Assembly (NCBI RefSeq): GCF_003408845.1
Contig: NZ_LRTV01000006.1
Location: forward strand, 63,554 to 127,553
Length of the DNA: 64,000 nt
DNA from: Gardnerella massiliensis
GTDB taxonomy: Bacteria; Actinomycetota; Actinomycetes; Actinomycetales; Bifidobacteriaceae
Direction: 5' to 3'
How positions within the stretch are numbered: the stretch's first letter is position 1; the number at the start of each line of letters is the position of its first letter. Below the pieces are notes generated by a model. The model ran no database searches. It was not told the origin of the DNA and was given only the letters and a program-made list of their open reading frames with translations. The position numbers and the translations under genes are program-made. Positions 1 to 7,843 of this stretch are shown piece after piece.

Positions 1-120
1 ATTGCCGATGGCTGTTGTTCCTCTACTGGTTTGGAATTGTTGATGTTTCTTGCCAGCTCTGGTATTGCCGTGTACTGTCTTCGCGCACTGCAGCGTGTAA
101 GAGAAGAAGAAAGGATAATT

Positions 121-2163
121 ATGCTAAAGAAAAAAGCAATAGGTGCTTTTGTTGCTGCTGCTACTTTGCTTAGTGGTTTTGCTTTTGCGTCGCTTGCTCC
201 AGTTGCCTTTGCAAGCACTAACGACAACACTTCTGGCCAAACTGGTCATAGTGATAATGATGTTATTAATTTTGCAAGTGATTATTTTAAAGAAAAAGTA
301 CTTGACGAAGTTAAAGCAATCACCGACGAGAATGGACAAAAAGTTTTCCCAGATAATTTGAAAGATATTACTTATGGTCAGGCTAAAAGAGTAGAGTTTT
401 TGAATCTTAGTGCCGATGTATATGGTTATTCAAAAGACAAGGATGGGCATATAACCTATATGAGTGCAAATGCATCTCCTAAAGTTGTAGACATTTCTGA
501 TCTTAGGTATTTCCCGAATCTTAAATATCTCAGGTTGTCTTTTACAAATGTAGAGAATTTAAAACCTCTAAAAAATTTGACAAAGTTAACGAATTTAGCT
601 ATTTCTGGGTGTGAAAAGGTTTCTGATTTTTCTGTTATTCAGAATCTAAAGAATCTTGAGAATTTAAATGTATCTGAAAATATTCAATTAAAAAATATTA
701 ATTTTGTTAAAGATTTGACAAATATTAATCGATTAGAGTTCAACGGAACAAGTGTTTCCGATGTTAAGCCTCTCGAAAAGTTGAATAAGATGACTTGGCT
801 TGATCTTCATAGTACTAAAGTTTCCGATATTTCTGCTCTTAACAGTATGAAAGAATTGCAATTTTTAAGTTTTTCTGAAACTGGCGTTAGTGATATAGAT
901 GTTGTCAAGAATTTCAAAAAACTTTATGAATTATATATGGAGGATACTAAGGTAACTGATTTAACGCCTATTTCGGATATAACAAACCTTGTAAATCTTA
1001 AGGCTAATAGTTACGTCGCGCATATAAAAAGCCTTAAGCCTCTTGAAAAGCTTACAAGACTTTCTATGGTGACTGTTTATGGTAATGGCTTTACAAGTGA
1101 TCTTTCTGAATTAAAGAATCACAATGAGCTTACCTCGTTGCAGTTGAATAACATAAACGTTACTAATATAGACGCACTTAAAACCGCAACGGATCTTATG
1201 GATTTAGATATACATGGAGCGCTGTCTGATATCTCTGCGTTGAAGGATCATGATAAACTTAAGATTTTGAGTATTGCATCTCCTAATTTGTATGATATAT
1301 CTGCTCTTTCTACGGCTACTGCGCTTGAGTCGTTTTCACTTTATGGCTCTAAGGTAAGCAATGTTCAGCCTCTTAGCGGATTAACAAAGTTGAATTACTT
1401 GAGTATTAGCTGTAATCCAATAACCGATATATCTTCTCTTAAGTCTGCAAGTAGTCTTAGAAGCCTCTATGTAGATAATAGGGTTAGCAAGGAAAGTATA
1501 GAAACTGTTAAAAAAGCGATTGCAGGGGTTAATATTTCAGTAGTGCCTTCTGATGTGTGCCCAGCTAATTATGGCATTCCAACGTCAGATGTAGATTCTT
1601 CTTCTACATCTACTGTTTCAAGATTAGATAAGCATTCTAGCCCAAAGTTAAACTCTTCGATTAGCAAGACTGGCTCGCAGCCTGCTCCGGAGTCTGGTGA
1701 GTATTGGGGTTCTGAGGGTTCTGGCGATCCTGATTGGGATTCTTTTGATTCTGATGATTTTGGGGATTCTGATGGTTCTGACGATTTCGTGTCGAACACG
1801 GTTTCAGATTCTTCAACTTTGGCGCTTGACTCGCTTACTCCTGCGCTTGACGACAATATTGATTTTAGCGAGATGCTAGATATGACTGATTTTGATGTTG
1901 ATGCGTTGGGTGATTTGTCTGATTTTGGCAACATGAACGTCGGGGATTTCGTCGGCACTGATAGTGCTGATAACTCTGGTGACGCTGGTATTCCTAGTGG
2001 TGTAGATGATTTCAACATTGGTGATTTCGATCTGTCTGATTTCGATTTTGCTGATTTGTTGGATGGTCTTGGTGATTTGGATCTTGATGGTTTAGCTACT
2101 GCTGATGTTGCTGATGCTGATTCTTCTGTTCCAGCTGTGCCTGTTGGTGTTGTAGCTCGCTAG
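121..2163 (+). CDS. secreted leucine-rich-repeat (internalin-like) surface protein
   Basis: 680-residue exported protein. The ATG at 121 is chosen because AGAAAGGA lies 8 nt upstream and residues 1-31 form a clear signal peptide (basic KKK, hydrophobic core, FAS cleavage region). Residues about 90-465 are roughly fifteen LRRs of about 22 residues with the internalin-like pattern of LxxLxxLxLxxTxVSDISAL. Residues about 485-680 are a low-complexity tail rich in Asp, Ser, Gly and Phe (runs such as DSDDFGDSDGSDDF and repeated GDFDLSDFD-type units). There is no LPXTG motif or C-terminal membrane anchor, so it is either released or held non-covalently. Proteins of this architecture usually bind host or bacterial surface ligands; the ligand here is unknown. 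The reading frame stays open upstream to base 1 (see findings). Confidence 0.85.
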   Translation: MLKKKAIGAFVAAATLLSGFAFASLAPVAFASTNDNTSGQTGHSDNDVINFASDYFKEKVLDEVKAITDENGQKVFPDNLKDITYGQAKRVEFLNLSADVYGYSKDKDGHITYMSANASPKVVDISDLRYFPNLKYLRLSFTNVENLKPLKNLTKLTNLAISGCEKVSDFSVIQNLKNLENLNVSENIQLKNINFVKDLTNINRLEFNGTSVSDVKPLEKLNKMTWLDLHSTKVSDISALNSMKELQFLSFSETGVSDIDVVKNFKKLYELYMEDTKVTDLTPISDITNLVNLKANSYVAHIKSLKPLEKLTRLSMVTVYGNGFTSDLSELKNHNELTSLQLNNINVTNIDALKTATDLMDLDIHGALSDISALKDHDKLKILSIASPNLYDISALSTATALESFSLYGSKVSNVQPLSGLTKLNYLSISCNPITDISSLKSASSLRSLYVDNRVSKESIETVKKAIAGVNISVVPSDVCPANYGIPTSDVDSSSTSTVSRLDKHSSPKLNSSISKTGSQPAPESGEYWGSEGSGDPDWDSFDSDDFGDSDGSDDFVSNTVSDSSTLALDSLTPALDDNIDFSEMLDMTDFDVDALGDLSDFGNMNVGDFVGTDSADNSGDAGIPSGVDDFNIGDFDLSDFDFADLLDGLGDLDLDGLATADVADADSSVPAVPVGVVAR

Positions 2164-2202
2164 GTTGGCTGACATAGTGTAGTTGCTATAAGTGAAAAGA
2201 TT

Positions 2203-2264
2203 AAGGGTCTTCGTTTGCGTTCGCTTGTTTGCTTGCTTGCATTCACACTCGAAGGCCCTTTTTG
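2203..2264 (+). terminator. rho-independent terminator after LRR gene
   Basis: AAGGGTCTTCG at 2203-2213 pairs with CGAAGGCCCTT at 2250-2260 (one G-T wobble), followed by a short T run. The loop is long (about 36 nt). It lies 40 bases after the LRR stop codon. Confidence 0.7.
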
Positions 2265-2317
2265 TATTGGCTGCGCGTTCTGTTTATTGGGTTCCTAGGC
2301 TTGTGTGAATATTGTCT

Positions 2318-2356
2318 CACTTCGCAAAATTAAAAAATTTTCAAATTTGCGAAGTG
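2318..2356. repeat. 11-bp inverted repeat in AT-rich spacer
   Basis: CACTTCGCAAA at 2318-2328 and TTTGCGAAGTG at 2346-2356 are perfect inverted arms around an A/T-rich 17-nt loop. A further TTTGCGAAATT follows near 2371. It could be a protein-binding site or weak terminator; no function can be assigned. Confidence 0.5.
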
Positions 2357-2476
2357 GGATTTGCTTGACTTTGCGAAATTGATTTTGCTCGGCATTAAAG
2401 CGTGTAAACCATGCTACGCCGAAACAAGTGGCGTTATGTTGATGTCGCCGACGCTACCGATGCTTCTATAGTGCGT

Positions 2477-2629
2477 TTTTGCAAAAATGTCGGTATAGAT
2501 GAGTATTTTTTGCGTGCTATGCCTTCATTTTGCGAAAATGTCAGTATAGATGAGTATTTTTTGTGCGCTATGCCTTCATTTTGCAAAAATGTCGGTATAG
2601 AATAGATTTTTACGTTAGCTATGCAATCA
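2477..2629. repeat. three 51-bp tandem repeats in intergenic region
   Basis: Three head-to-tail units begin at 2477, 2528 and 2579, each opening with TTTTGC(A/G)AAAATGTC and ending in CTATGC followed by (C/A)(T/A)TCA. Units 1 and 2 are nearly identical; unit 3 diverges in its second half, and a partial fourth unit starts at 2630. Because 51 is a multiple of three, a short open frame crosses the array, but it has no ribosome binding site and I do not call it a gene. The remainder of 2265-2774 holds only the inverted repeat at 2318 and the 14-bp repeats at 2717. Confidence 0.75.
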
Positions 2630-2716
2630 TTTTGCAATAAATACGCTATTTACATATAAGCAAAATGTTGAAAGCAAAAATATTGCAAACTTAATATTGC
2701 AAAATATTAAATAACG

Positions 2717-2764
2717 TAAACGCAATAGGGTAAACGCAATAATGTAAACGCAATAATGTAAACG
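2717..2764. repeat. 14-bp tandem repeats just upstream of fic-family gene
   Basis: TAAACGCAATAxxG recurs with a 14-bp period at 2717, 2731 and 2745, with a truncated fourth copy (TAAACG) at 2759 that runs into the GGAG ribosome binding site of the next gene. The array occupies the likely 5' untranslated or promoter region, so copy number could affect expression. Confidence 0.65.
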
Positions 2765-2774
2765 GAGCTGCATT

Positions 2775-4025
2775 ATGGATTACAAAACAATACGCAAAAT
2801 AGTTGCAATGTCTAAAAGTAATGCAAAACCTTGCGATATTGCGGAAGAAGAGTATCGTTTGCGCATTGATAATCCTGCAACGTATCGTTCTGGAATCGTA
2901 TTTGATGGTCATGAGATTTTTGCAATGTGCGTAACGGATCTTGTGACGCACATGAATGATATTGCGAATACTGAAAAGGCGGTTGAAAAGGCGTGGGACG
3001 ATTTGCCGCGGTTTGCTCAGCGCGAGTATTTAATGCAACTTATTGCAAAAGAAGTGCAAAATACCAACATTATTGAGGGTGTACATAGCACTAGAAAAGA
3101 GCTTTCCAAAGCGCTTGATGCTGCTAGCGAGCAGAATAAGCATACGCGTTTTAGTGAATTTACTAAGCTTTTTCTTGAGCTTGCAGATTCAAATGAATGT
3201 GACACTTCGATTCCACAAACCTTGCAAGATATACGAAAAATCTACGACAATATTATGCAAGGTGAATTAGAATCAGGCGATATTCCAGATGGTGAGATTT
3301 TTAGGAAGAAAAAAGTAAGTATTTGTGATGGTGCAAATAATGTAGTGCACGATGGCGATGCAACGGAAGCGGAAATTCAAGATCATTTAACGCAGATGTT
3401 GAGTTTGATGAATAGTAACGAAGTTCCAACGCTTATTAAGGCGTGCATGTGTCACTATGCTTTTGAGAGCGTGCACCCGTTTTACGATGGAAACGGTAGA
3501 ACTGGGCGGTTTTTGCTTGCTTTGCAATTGCATGAGCAGCTTTCGATGCCAACAATTTTGAGCTTAAGCTCGGTAATTTATGCAGAAAAATCTGGATACT
3601 ATGCTGCTTTTTCCAAATCGCAAGAACTGTTTAATTGCAATGATTTAACTATGTTTTGCTGCACAATGTTGGAGTATGTTGAAAAAGCGCAGATCGAAGT
3701 GTTTGAGAATATTAGTGTGCAATTAAAGCACATTATTTACTGTATGGGTAAGTTGCGTGAGCTTTTCCCTGAGGAAGAAATTTCTAAAGTGCAGCGTGAA
3801 GTTCTGTCTATTTTGTTGCAAAATAAGCTTTTTTCGTATGATCCAACTCCGATGACTCGCAAGCAATTAAGTGAATATGTTGGAAACGCGATTGGTGAGC
3901 AGGTTGGTGAACGAAAGATCGTGAGTGCGCTTAACGGTTTGATTGAGCTTGGAATGATTGACTCGGTGGGCGAACGCCCTCTTCGGTATGAGCTTTCTAA
4001 AAAAGCGAATGAAATGTTTGAGTGA
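2775..4025 (+). CDS. Fic-domain protein (putative protein AMPylase/adenylyltransferase)
   Basis: 416 residues. Fic enzymes transfer AMP (or a related nucleotide moiety) from a nucleotide to hydroxyl side chains of target proteins. The full catalytic motif HPFYDGNGRTGR is at residues 234-245, with catalytic His234. TNIIEG at residues 97-102 fits the class II inhibitory helix pattern (S/T)xxxE(G/N), so the enzyme carries its own N-terminal autoinhibition, unlike toxins that depend on a separate antitoxin. The C-terminal region (about 330-416) resembles a winged-helix domain, common in this family. GGAG lies 7 nt before the ATG. The stop overlaps the ApbE gene start (GTGA), suggesting coupling, although no functional link to iron is known. 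The target is unknown. Confidence 0.88.
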   Translation: MDYKTIRKIVAMSKSNAKPCDIAEEEYRLRIDNPATYRSGIVFDGHEIFAMCVTDLVTHMNDIANTEKAVEKAWDDLPRFAQREYLMQLIAKEVQNTNIIEGVHSTRKELSKALDAASEQNKHTRFSEFTKLFLELADSNECDTSIPQTLQDIRKIYDNIMQGELESGDIPDGEIFRKKKVSICDGANNVVHDGDATEAEIQDHLTQMLSLMNSNEVPTLIKACMCHYAFESVHPFYDGNGRTGRFLLALQLHEQLSMPTILSLSSVIYAEKSGYYAAFSKSQELFNCNDLTMFCCTMLEYVEKAQIEVFENISVQLKHIIYCMGKLRELFPEEEISKVQREVLSILLQNKLFSYDPTPMTRKQLSEYVGNAIGEQVGERKIVSALNGLIELGMIDSVGERPLRYELSKKANEMFE

Positions 4026-5062
4026 AGCAAGCGATGTTTAGGAATGTAATGGCGATTGAGCGCGCGCTTGGGACGGGGATTATTATCTCCAGCAGCGTGC
4101 CGATTTCGCAGCGCGTTGAGAAGCGGATTCGCGCGTTTGTTGACGAGTATGAATCGGTGCTTTCGCGATTTCGTGCGGATTCGCTAGTTTCGCGCATGGT
4201 TCGTGCGGAGGCTGGCGGCGATTTTGAGTTTCCAACGTGGGCTGAGCCGCTTTTTGTGCTCTACGACGAGTTTTACGCTGCCACTTGCGGAGCTTTTGAT
4301 GCATGCGTTGGCGCGGATTTGATTGCGCTTGGCTACGATAATTCTGTGCAATTCGTTCCGGAATCGGCAGCTAGCGCGAGTGATGATAGTGACAGTTGGG
4401 CTAATTATCGCCGCGCTCTTCCAGTTAAGTGGGGTGATATTTCGCGAGATGATGGCAGCACAACGCTTCATGCAAATCAGCCAGTGCAGCTTGATTTTGG
4501 GGCAGCTGGGAAGGGCTATTTTGTAGATCTCGTAACGCAGATTATTAAAGACGAGCTGGGTGGCGAGATGTCTGCGGATTGCGATTTTTTGGTGAACGCA
4601 GGCGGCGATATGCGCGCTTGTTTTAGCGATGAAGATTACCAAATAAAAGTTGCGTTAGAGAATCCTTTTGATGCGACGCAAGCCGTTGGGGTGGCCTCAA
4701 TTGCAAGCGGCGCGTTGTGTGCTTCATCTGCTGCAAGAAGGCGCTGGACAGTAAAAGACGCAAATTGCCTTGCAGACAACGCTTTTGAATCTAATCTAAT
4801 TGCAACTCACTTAATCAACGCTTTGGATGGGACTTCTGCGCAAAAACTTGCTGCGAGCTGGACTTACGTTCCTGCTAAAACTTGCGATTTTCCAACTGCT
4901 TACGCCGACGCACTCGCAACTGCGTTGTTTGTATCGCAAGAAAACAATTTGCAAAAAATCGTGCAAACTGCCCGCGCTGAGTTTGCTGTAATGCTGCCCA
5001 ATCGCACGGATTGCCAAGTTCGCGCAACGTCTGCCTTCCCAGCGCACTTTTTTGCTGAATAA
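4022..5062 (+). CDS. apbE: ApbE-family FAD:protein FMN transferase
   Basis: 346 residues from the overlapping GTG at 4022; ATG 4034 or ATG 4049 (AGGA 5 nt upstream) are alternative starts and the last aligns best with the usual AMGT-type N-terminus (ALGTG). ApbE covalently attaches FMN from FAD to Ser/Thr of exported flavoproteins. Family signatures visible are an AFDACVG segment, LDFGAAGKGYFVD (the conserved GxxxKGxxxD motif), NAGGDMR, and the C-terminal ADALATALFV metal-site region. The obvious substrate is the FMN-binding lipoprotein encoded at 12699-13322, at the far end of the neighbouring iron operon. No signal peptide is evident. Confidence 0.9.
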   Translation: MKQAMFRNVMAIERALGTGIIISSSVPISQRVEKRIRAFVDEYESVLSRFRADSLVSRMVRAEAGGDFEFPTWAEPLFVLYDEFYAATCGAFDACVGADLIALGYDNSVQFVPESAASASDDSDSWANYRRALPVKWGDISRDDGSTTLHANQPVQLDFGAAGKGYFVDLVTQIIKDELGGEMSADCDFLVNAGGDMRACFSDEDYQIKVALENPFDATQAVGVASIASGALCASSAARRRWTVKDANCLADNAFESNLIATHLINALDGTSAQKLAASWTYVPAKTCDFPTAYADALATALFVSQENNLQKIVQTARAEFAVMLPNRTDCQVRATSAFPAHFFAE

Positions 5063-5074
5063 TCACAGAAAAGA

Positions 5075-5094
5075 TTGATAATTATCGTTATCAA
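5075..5094. promoter_or_regulatory. Fur-box-like operator upstream of the iron operon
   Basis: TTGATAATTATCGTTATCAA is a 20-bp near-palindrome with perfect 7-bp arms and strong resemblance to the GATAATGATAATCATTATC Fur consensus. It sits 190 bp upstream of the FTR1 start, directly after apbE. TGATATATCGATATTATG at about 5150-5164 may hold the -10 element. Iron-dependent repression by a Fur-family protein is inferred. Confidence 0.65.
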
Positions 5095-5284
5095 TATCAT
5101 TTTCGCAATATTTGCGTGTTTTTTGCGACGGACTATATCAATCTAGTTGATATATCGATATTATGTACCTGTGGGGCCTTTGTAATGGCAAGTTTTAGTT
5201 GGGAGTGCTCGATTGGGGTAGAGCACATGGGAATACAAAAGCGCGAGAAGCGTGAGAAGACGCAAAAGAACGCGAGGAGATGTT

Positions 5285-7003
5285 ATGCGCGCGTGTGTAA
5301 AAGTGCGCCAAATTCGTGGATTGGCCGCACTGATGCTGGCTGTGTGCGTGTTGGTAAGTTGCATGGTGGGCTCGTTTGTTGTAACCACGCCGGCTTTGGC
5401 AACAGATGCAGATCGTTCGTATGCTAGCTGGTCGGCCGTTTCTAAAGCAATAGACGACGAATTCCAGCAAGGTCAAAGCGAATATAAAAACGGGAATAAT
5501 TCCGGCGCTGCCACCAGATTCCAGGCAGCATACAATTCCGTTTACGTCGCTTCAAACATGATTACCGTTGTGCGAGATACCTTTGGTCAGAACAAAGTTC
5601 AGTCGCAACAAGACCAATTTCAGCAGCTACAAACGTTGGTATATCAACAAAATCAAGCTTCACAAATTGATTCCGTAGTGACTACTTTGCAAGCAGAGAT
5701 TGCACAAACTGCAGCTCAACTCGACGCAAACGCTAAACTAGACAAACCTGACGTTTACGCACAAAAATTGCGCGCGCAAATCAAAGCAGAACGCAAAAAA
5801 CTAGACGCTGCAAAAAAGAAGAATCTTGGGCGTAACGGTCGCACGTGGAGCCAAGTAGCGCAAGAAATGAACGTTATTCTCGACAAATCTGTTGCAACCT
5901 ACAAATCTGCGAAAGGAAACAAGTCACAAGTCGCAGCGGCAGTTGATTTAATTAACGAAGCATACTACCAGTATTACGAAAAGCTCGGTTTCGAAAAAAA
6001 CGTAATGAACGCAATAAGCGGAAGTCGTGTTTCAACTGTCGAATATCAGTTCAAAGAGTGCCGTCAAGCAATGAACAACGGCCAAACGATCGAACAAGCC
6101 AAAAAGTTTGTGACGGATCTTAAAGCAATGCTTATTGAAGACTCAGCGAAATTAGACAAAGGCGCATCTTCAAACGCGAACCCGTTTATGCAGTTTATAA
6201 CCAGTTCCTTCGGTCAGGCTTTTGTGATTTTGCTTCGCGAAGGTTTGGAAGCTCTGCTTGTTGTTGCAGCAATTATTGCGTACCTGATTAAATCCGGCCA
6301 CAAAAACATGGTTAAGTACATTTATTTGGGACTTGCGGCAGGCATTGTGGCTTCGTTGGTTGTTGCAGCTCTGTTCAGCTTACTTTTCAACGGTTCCGGA
6401 CCTCAGCAAGAGATTACAGAAGGCGTGGTTGCGTTGTTTGCAATGCTCATGCTTCTGTACACAAGCAACTGGATGATTTCGCGTTCTTCCGTACAAGCGT
6501 GGAACAAGTATATTAGCGAGCAAACTACAGCTGCTGTGTCTAAAGGTAGTTTAATTTCGCTTGCGTTGCTCAGTTTCCTTGCGGTGTTCCGTGAAGGTGC
6601 GGAAACTGTAATCTTCTACCAAGCTATTTTTGCGGTTTCAAACGGAGCTGACTCCATGATTTGGGGAGGTTTTGTTGCTGCGGCTGCAGTTCTGGTAGTG
6701 ATATTCCTACTTATTCGCTTTGCTTCCGTTCGCATACCAATTCGCCCATTCTTTACTGGCACAAGCGCTCTTATGTCGGTGCTTGTGGTGATTTTTGCCG
6801 GCGGCGGCGTGCACGCTCTTATCGAGGGCGATGCGCTCGCGGGTATGTATATTCAAGGCTTGCCAACTAACGATTGGCTTGGATTCTATCCGTACGTGGA
6901 AACAATTGTGGCTCAAATTTTGGCTGCAATTGTTGTGATTTCGCTACTGTGCGTATCCATTGTGCGCAGCCGCGCAAAACGTGCGGATATCAAACAAAAT
7001 TAA
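5285..7003 (+). CDS. FTR1/EfeU-family iron permease with extracytosolic helical domain
   Basis: 572 residues from the ATG at 5285, chosen because AGGAG lies 6-7 nt upstream and a signal peptide follows directly (ending about TPALA). Residues about 45-300 form a helical, Lys/Gln-rich extracytosolic domain; about 310-560 are the seven-helix FTR1 permease. Both ferric-binding REXXE motifs are intact: REGLE at 318-322 and REGAE at 436-440. It heads a co-directional cluster with a P19-type lipoprotein, a DUF2318 protein and an ABC/FtsX unit, the arrangement of the Campylobacter p19 iron locus and of the iron-uptake genes described in Bifidobacterium breve (bfeUO and sif, as I recall). The inferred role is high-affinity iron import across the membrane. 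Confidence 0.92.
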   Translation: MRACVKVRQIRGLAALMLAVCVLVSCMVGSFVVTTPALATDADRSYASWSAVSKAIDDEFQQGQSEYKNGNNSGAATRFQAAYNSVYVASNMITVVRDTFGQNKVQSQQDQFQQLQTLVYQQNQASQIDSVVTTLQAEIAQTAAQLDANAKLDKPDVYAQKLRAQIKAERKKLDAAKKKNLGRNGRTWSQVAQEMNVILDKSVATYKSAKGNKSQVAAAVDLINEAYYQYYEKLGFEKNVMNAISGSRVSTVEYQFKECRQAMNNGQTIEQAKKFVTDLKAMLIEDSAKLDKGASSNANPFMQFITSSFGQAFVILLREGLEALLVVAAIIAYLIKSGHKNMVKYIYLGLAAGIVASLVVAALFSLLFNGSGPQQEITEGVVALFAMLMLLYTSNWMISRSSVQAWNKYISEQTTAAVSKGSLISLALLSFLAVFREGAETVIFYQAIFAVSNGADSMIWGGFVAAAAVLVVIFLLIRFASVRIPIRPFFTGTSALMSVLVVIFAGGGVHALIEGDALAGMYIQGLPTNDWLGFYPYVETIVAQILAAIVVISLLCVSIVRSRAKRADIKQN

Positions 7004-7074
7004 AAATCAAAACTAAAAACCAAAATTAAAAATCAGACTAATAATCAACCAAAATTAAAAATCAAAACTAAAAA
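6995..7074. repeat. 25-bp perfect direct repeat in A-rich spacer
   Basis: The same 25 bases (C, AAAATTAAAAATC core, ACTAAAAA end) occur at 6995-7019, spanning the FTR1 stop codon, and at 7050-7074. A partial third copy (CAAAATTAAAAATCAGAC) lies between them. The rest of the 119-bp spacer before the P19-like gene is A-rich with no hairpin, so read-through is likely. Confidence 0.7.
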
Positions 7075-7122
7075 TAAATAATAAAAAACAAGTCAATAAT
7101 TAACCAATAGAAAAGGTTAGAT

Positions 7123-7755
7123 ATGAAGAATAATAAGATGATGACACTTGCTGCCTTGACGCTCGCAGGCTTGCTTGCGCTCGCCGGCTGCGGTTCCAAT
7201 GGAAACTCGGCAAAAAATGATGCCAAACCACAGTCAACCGAGCAGAAGGCTGATGACAAGGGTGGAGATAAAGGTTTTGAAGAGGTGCCAGTTGGCCCTC
7301 ACCAGGATCAAAACATTGGACCTCTTACTATCGGTGCCGTGTACTTCCAGCCAGTGGACATGGTCCCAGCTGGCATGGGTTTGAAGGCAAGCGAGGCTAG
7401 CTTCCACCTCGAGGCGGATATTCACGCAAATAAGGCAGGCACTAAGCTTGGCTACGGCAAGGGCGAGTTCATTCCAGATTTGACTGTGAACTACGAGATT
7501 GTTGACAAAGCAAGCGGCGAATCCGTTGGCAAGGGCACTTTCATGCAGATGAACGCTTCCGACGGCCCACACTACGGCGCAAACGTTAAGCTCGACAAGG
7601 CTGGAAACTACAAGCTCGTGCTTTCAATCGAATCCCCAGAAAAGAAGGGCTGGATGCTTCACGTCGATCCGGCTACCGGCGTAGACGGACGCTTCTGGAC
7701 TGAGCCAATCAAGGCTACTTTCGACGACTGGAAGTACACTCCTCGCCAGTGGTAG
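7123..7755 (+). CDS. P19/Tp34-family periplasmic-type iron-binding lipoprotein
   Basis: 210-residue lipoprotein: the signal peptide ends in the lipobox LAGC with Cys23, followed by a charged Lys/Asp/Gly linker and the conserved domain from about residue 57. That domain has the P19 (Tpd, high-affinity iron transport) landmarks: IGAVYFQPVDMVPAGMG with the metal-ligand Met region, FHLEADIHA, GEFIPDLTVNYEI, and DGPHYGANV with a metal-ligand His. P19 proteins bind copper and ferric iron and hand iron to the FTR1 permease, here encoded 119 bp upstream. Codon choice (GGC, AAG, CTC-rich) is more biased than in neighbours, suggesting high expression. AAAGG precedes the ATG. Confidence 0.92.
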   Translation: MKNNKMMTLAALTLAGLLALAGCGSNGNSAKNDAKPQSTEQKADDKGGDKGFEEVPVGPHQDQNIGPLTIGAVYFQPVDMVPAGMGLKASEASFHLEADIHANKAGTKLGYGKGEFIPDLTVNYEIVDKASGESVGKGTFMQMNASDGPHYGANVKLDKAGNYKLVLSIESPEKKGWMLHVDPATGVDGRFWTEPIKATFDDWKYTPRQW

Positions 7756-7843
7756 TAATAATTAGTAATAGTTGATACTAATTATTAGTAGTTATTAGTA
7801 ATTATTGAATAATAGATGATAGTTGATAGCAAAGGAGGGAGTT

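Noticed and set aside
2411..2605. 64-residue open frame with 17-residue repeats (FCKNVGIDEYFL-type)
   Set aside because: It only reflects the 51-bp tandem repeat, has no ribosome site and an unlikely composition (Cys/Phe-rich), so I treat it as non-coding.
5116..5427. 103-residue frame between apbE and FTR1
   Set aside because: Overlaps the FTR1 start and signal peptide in another frame and covers the promoter region; no ribosome site.
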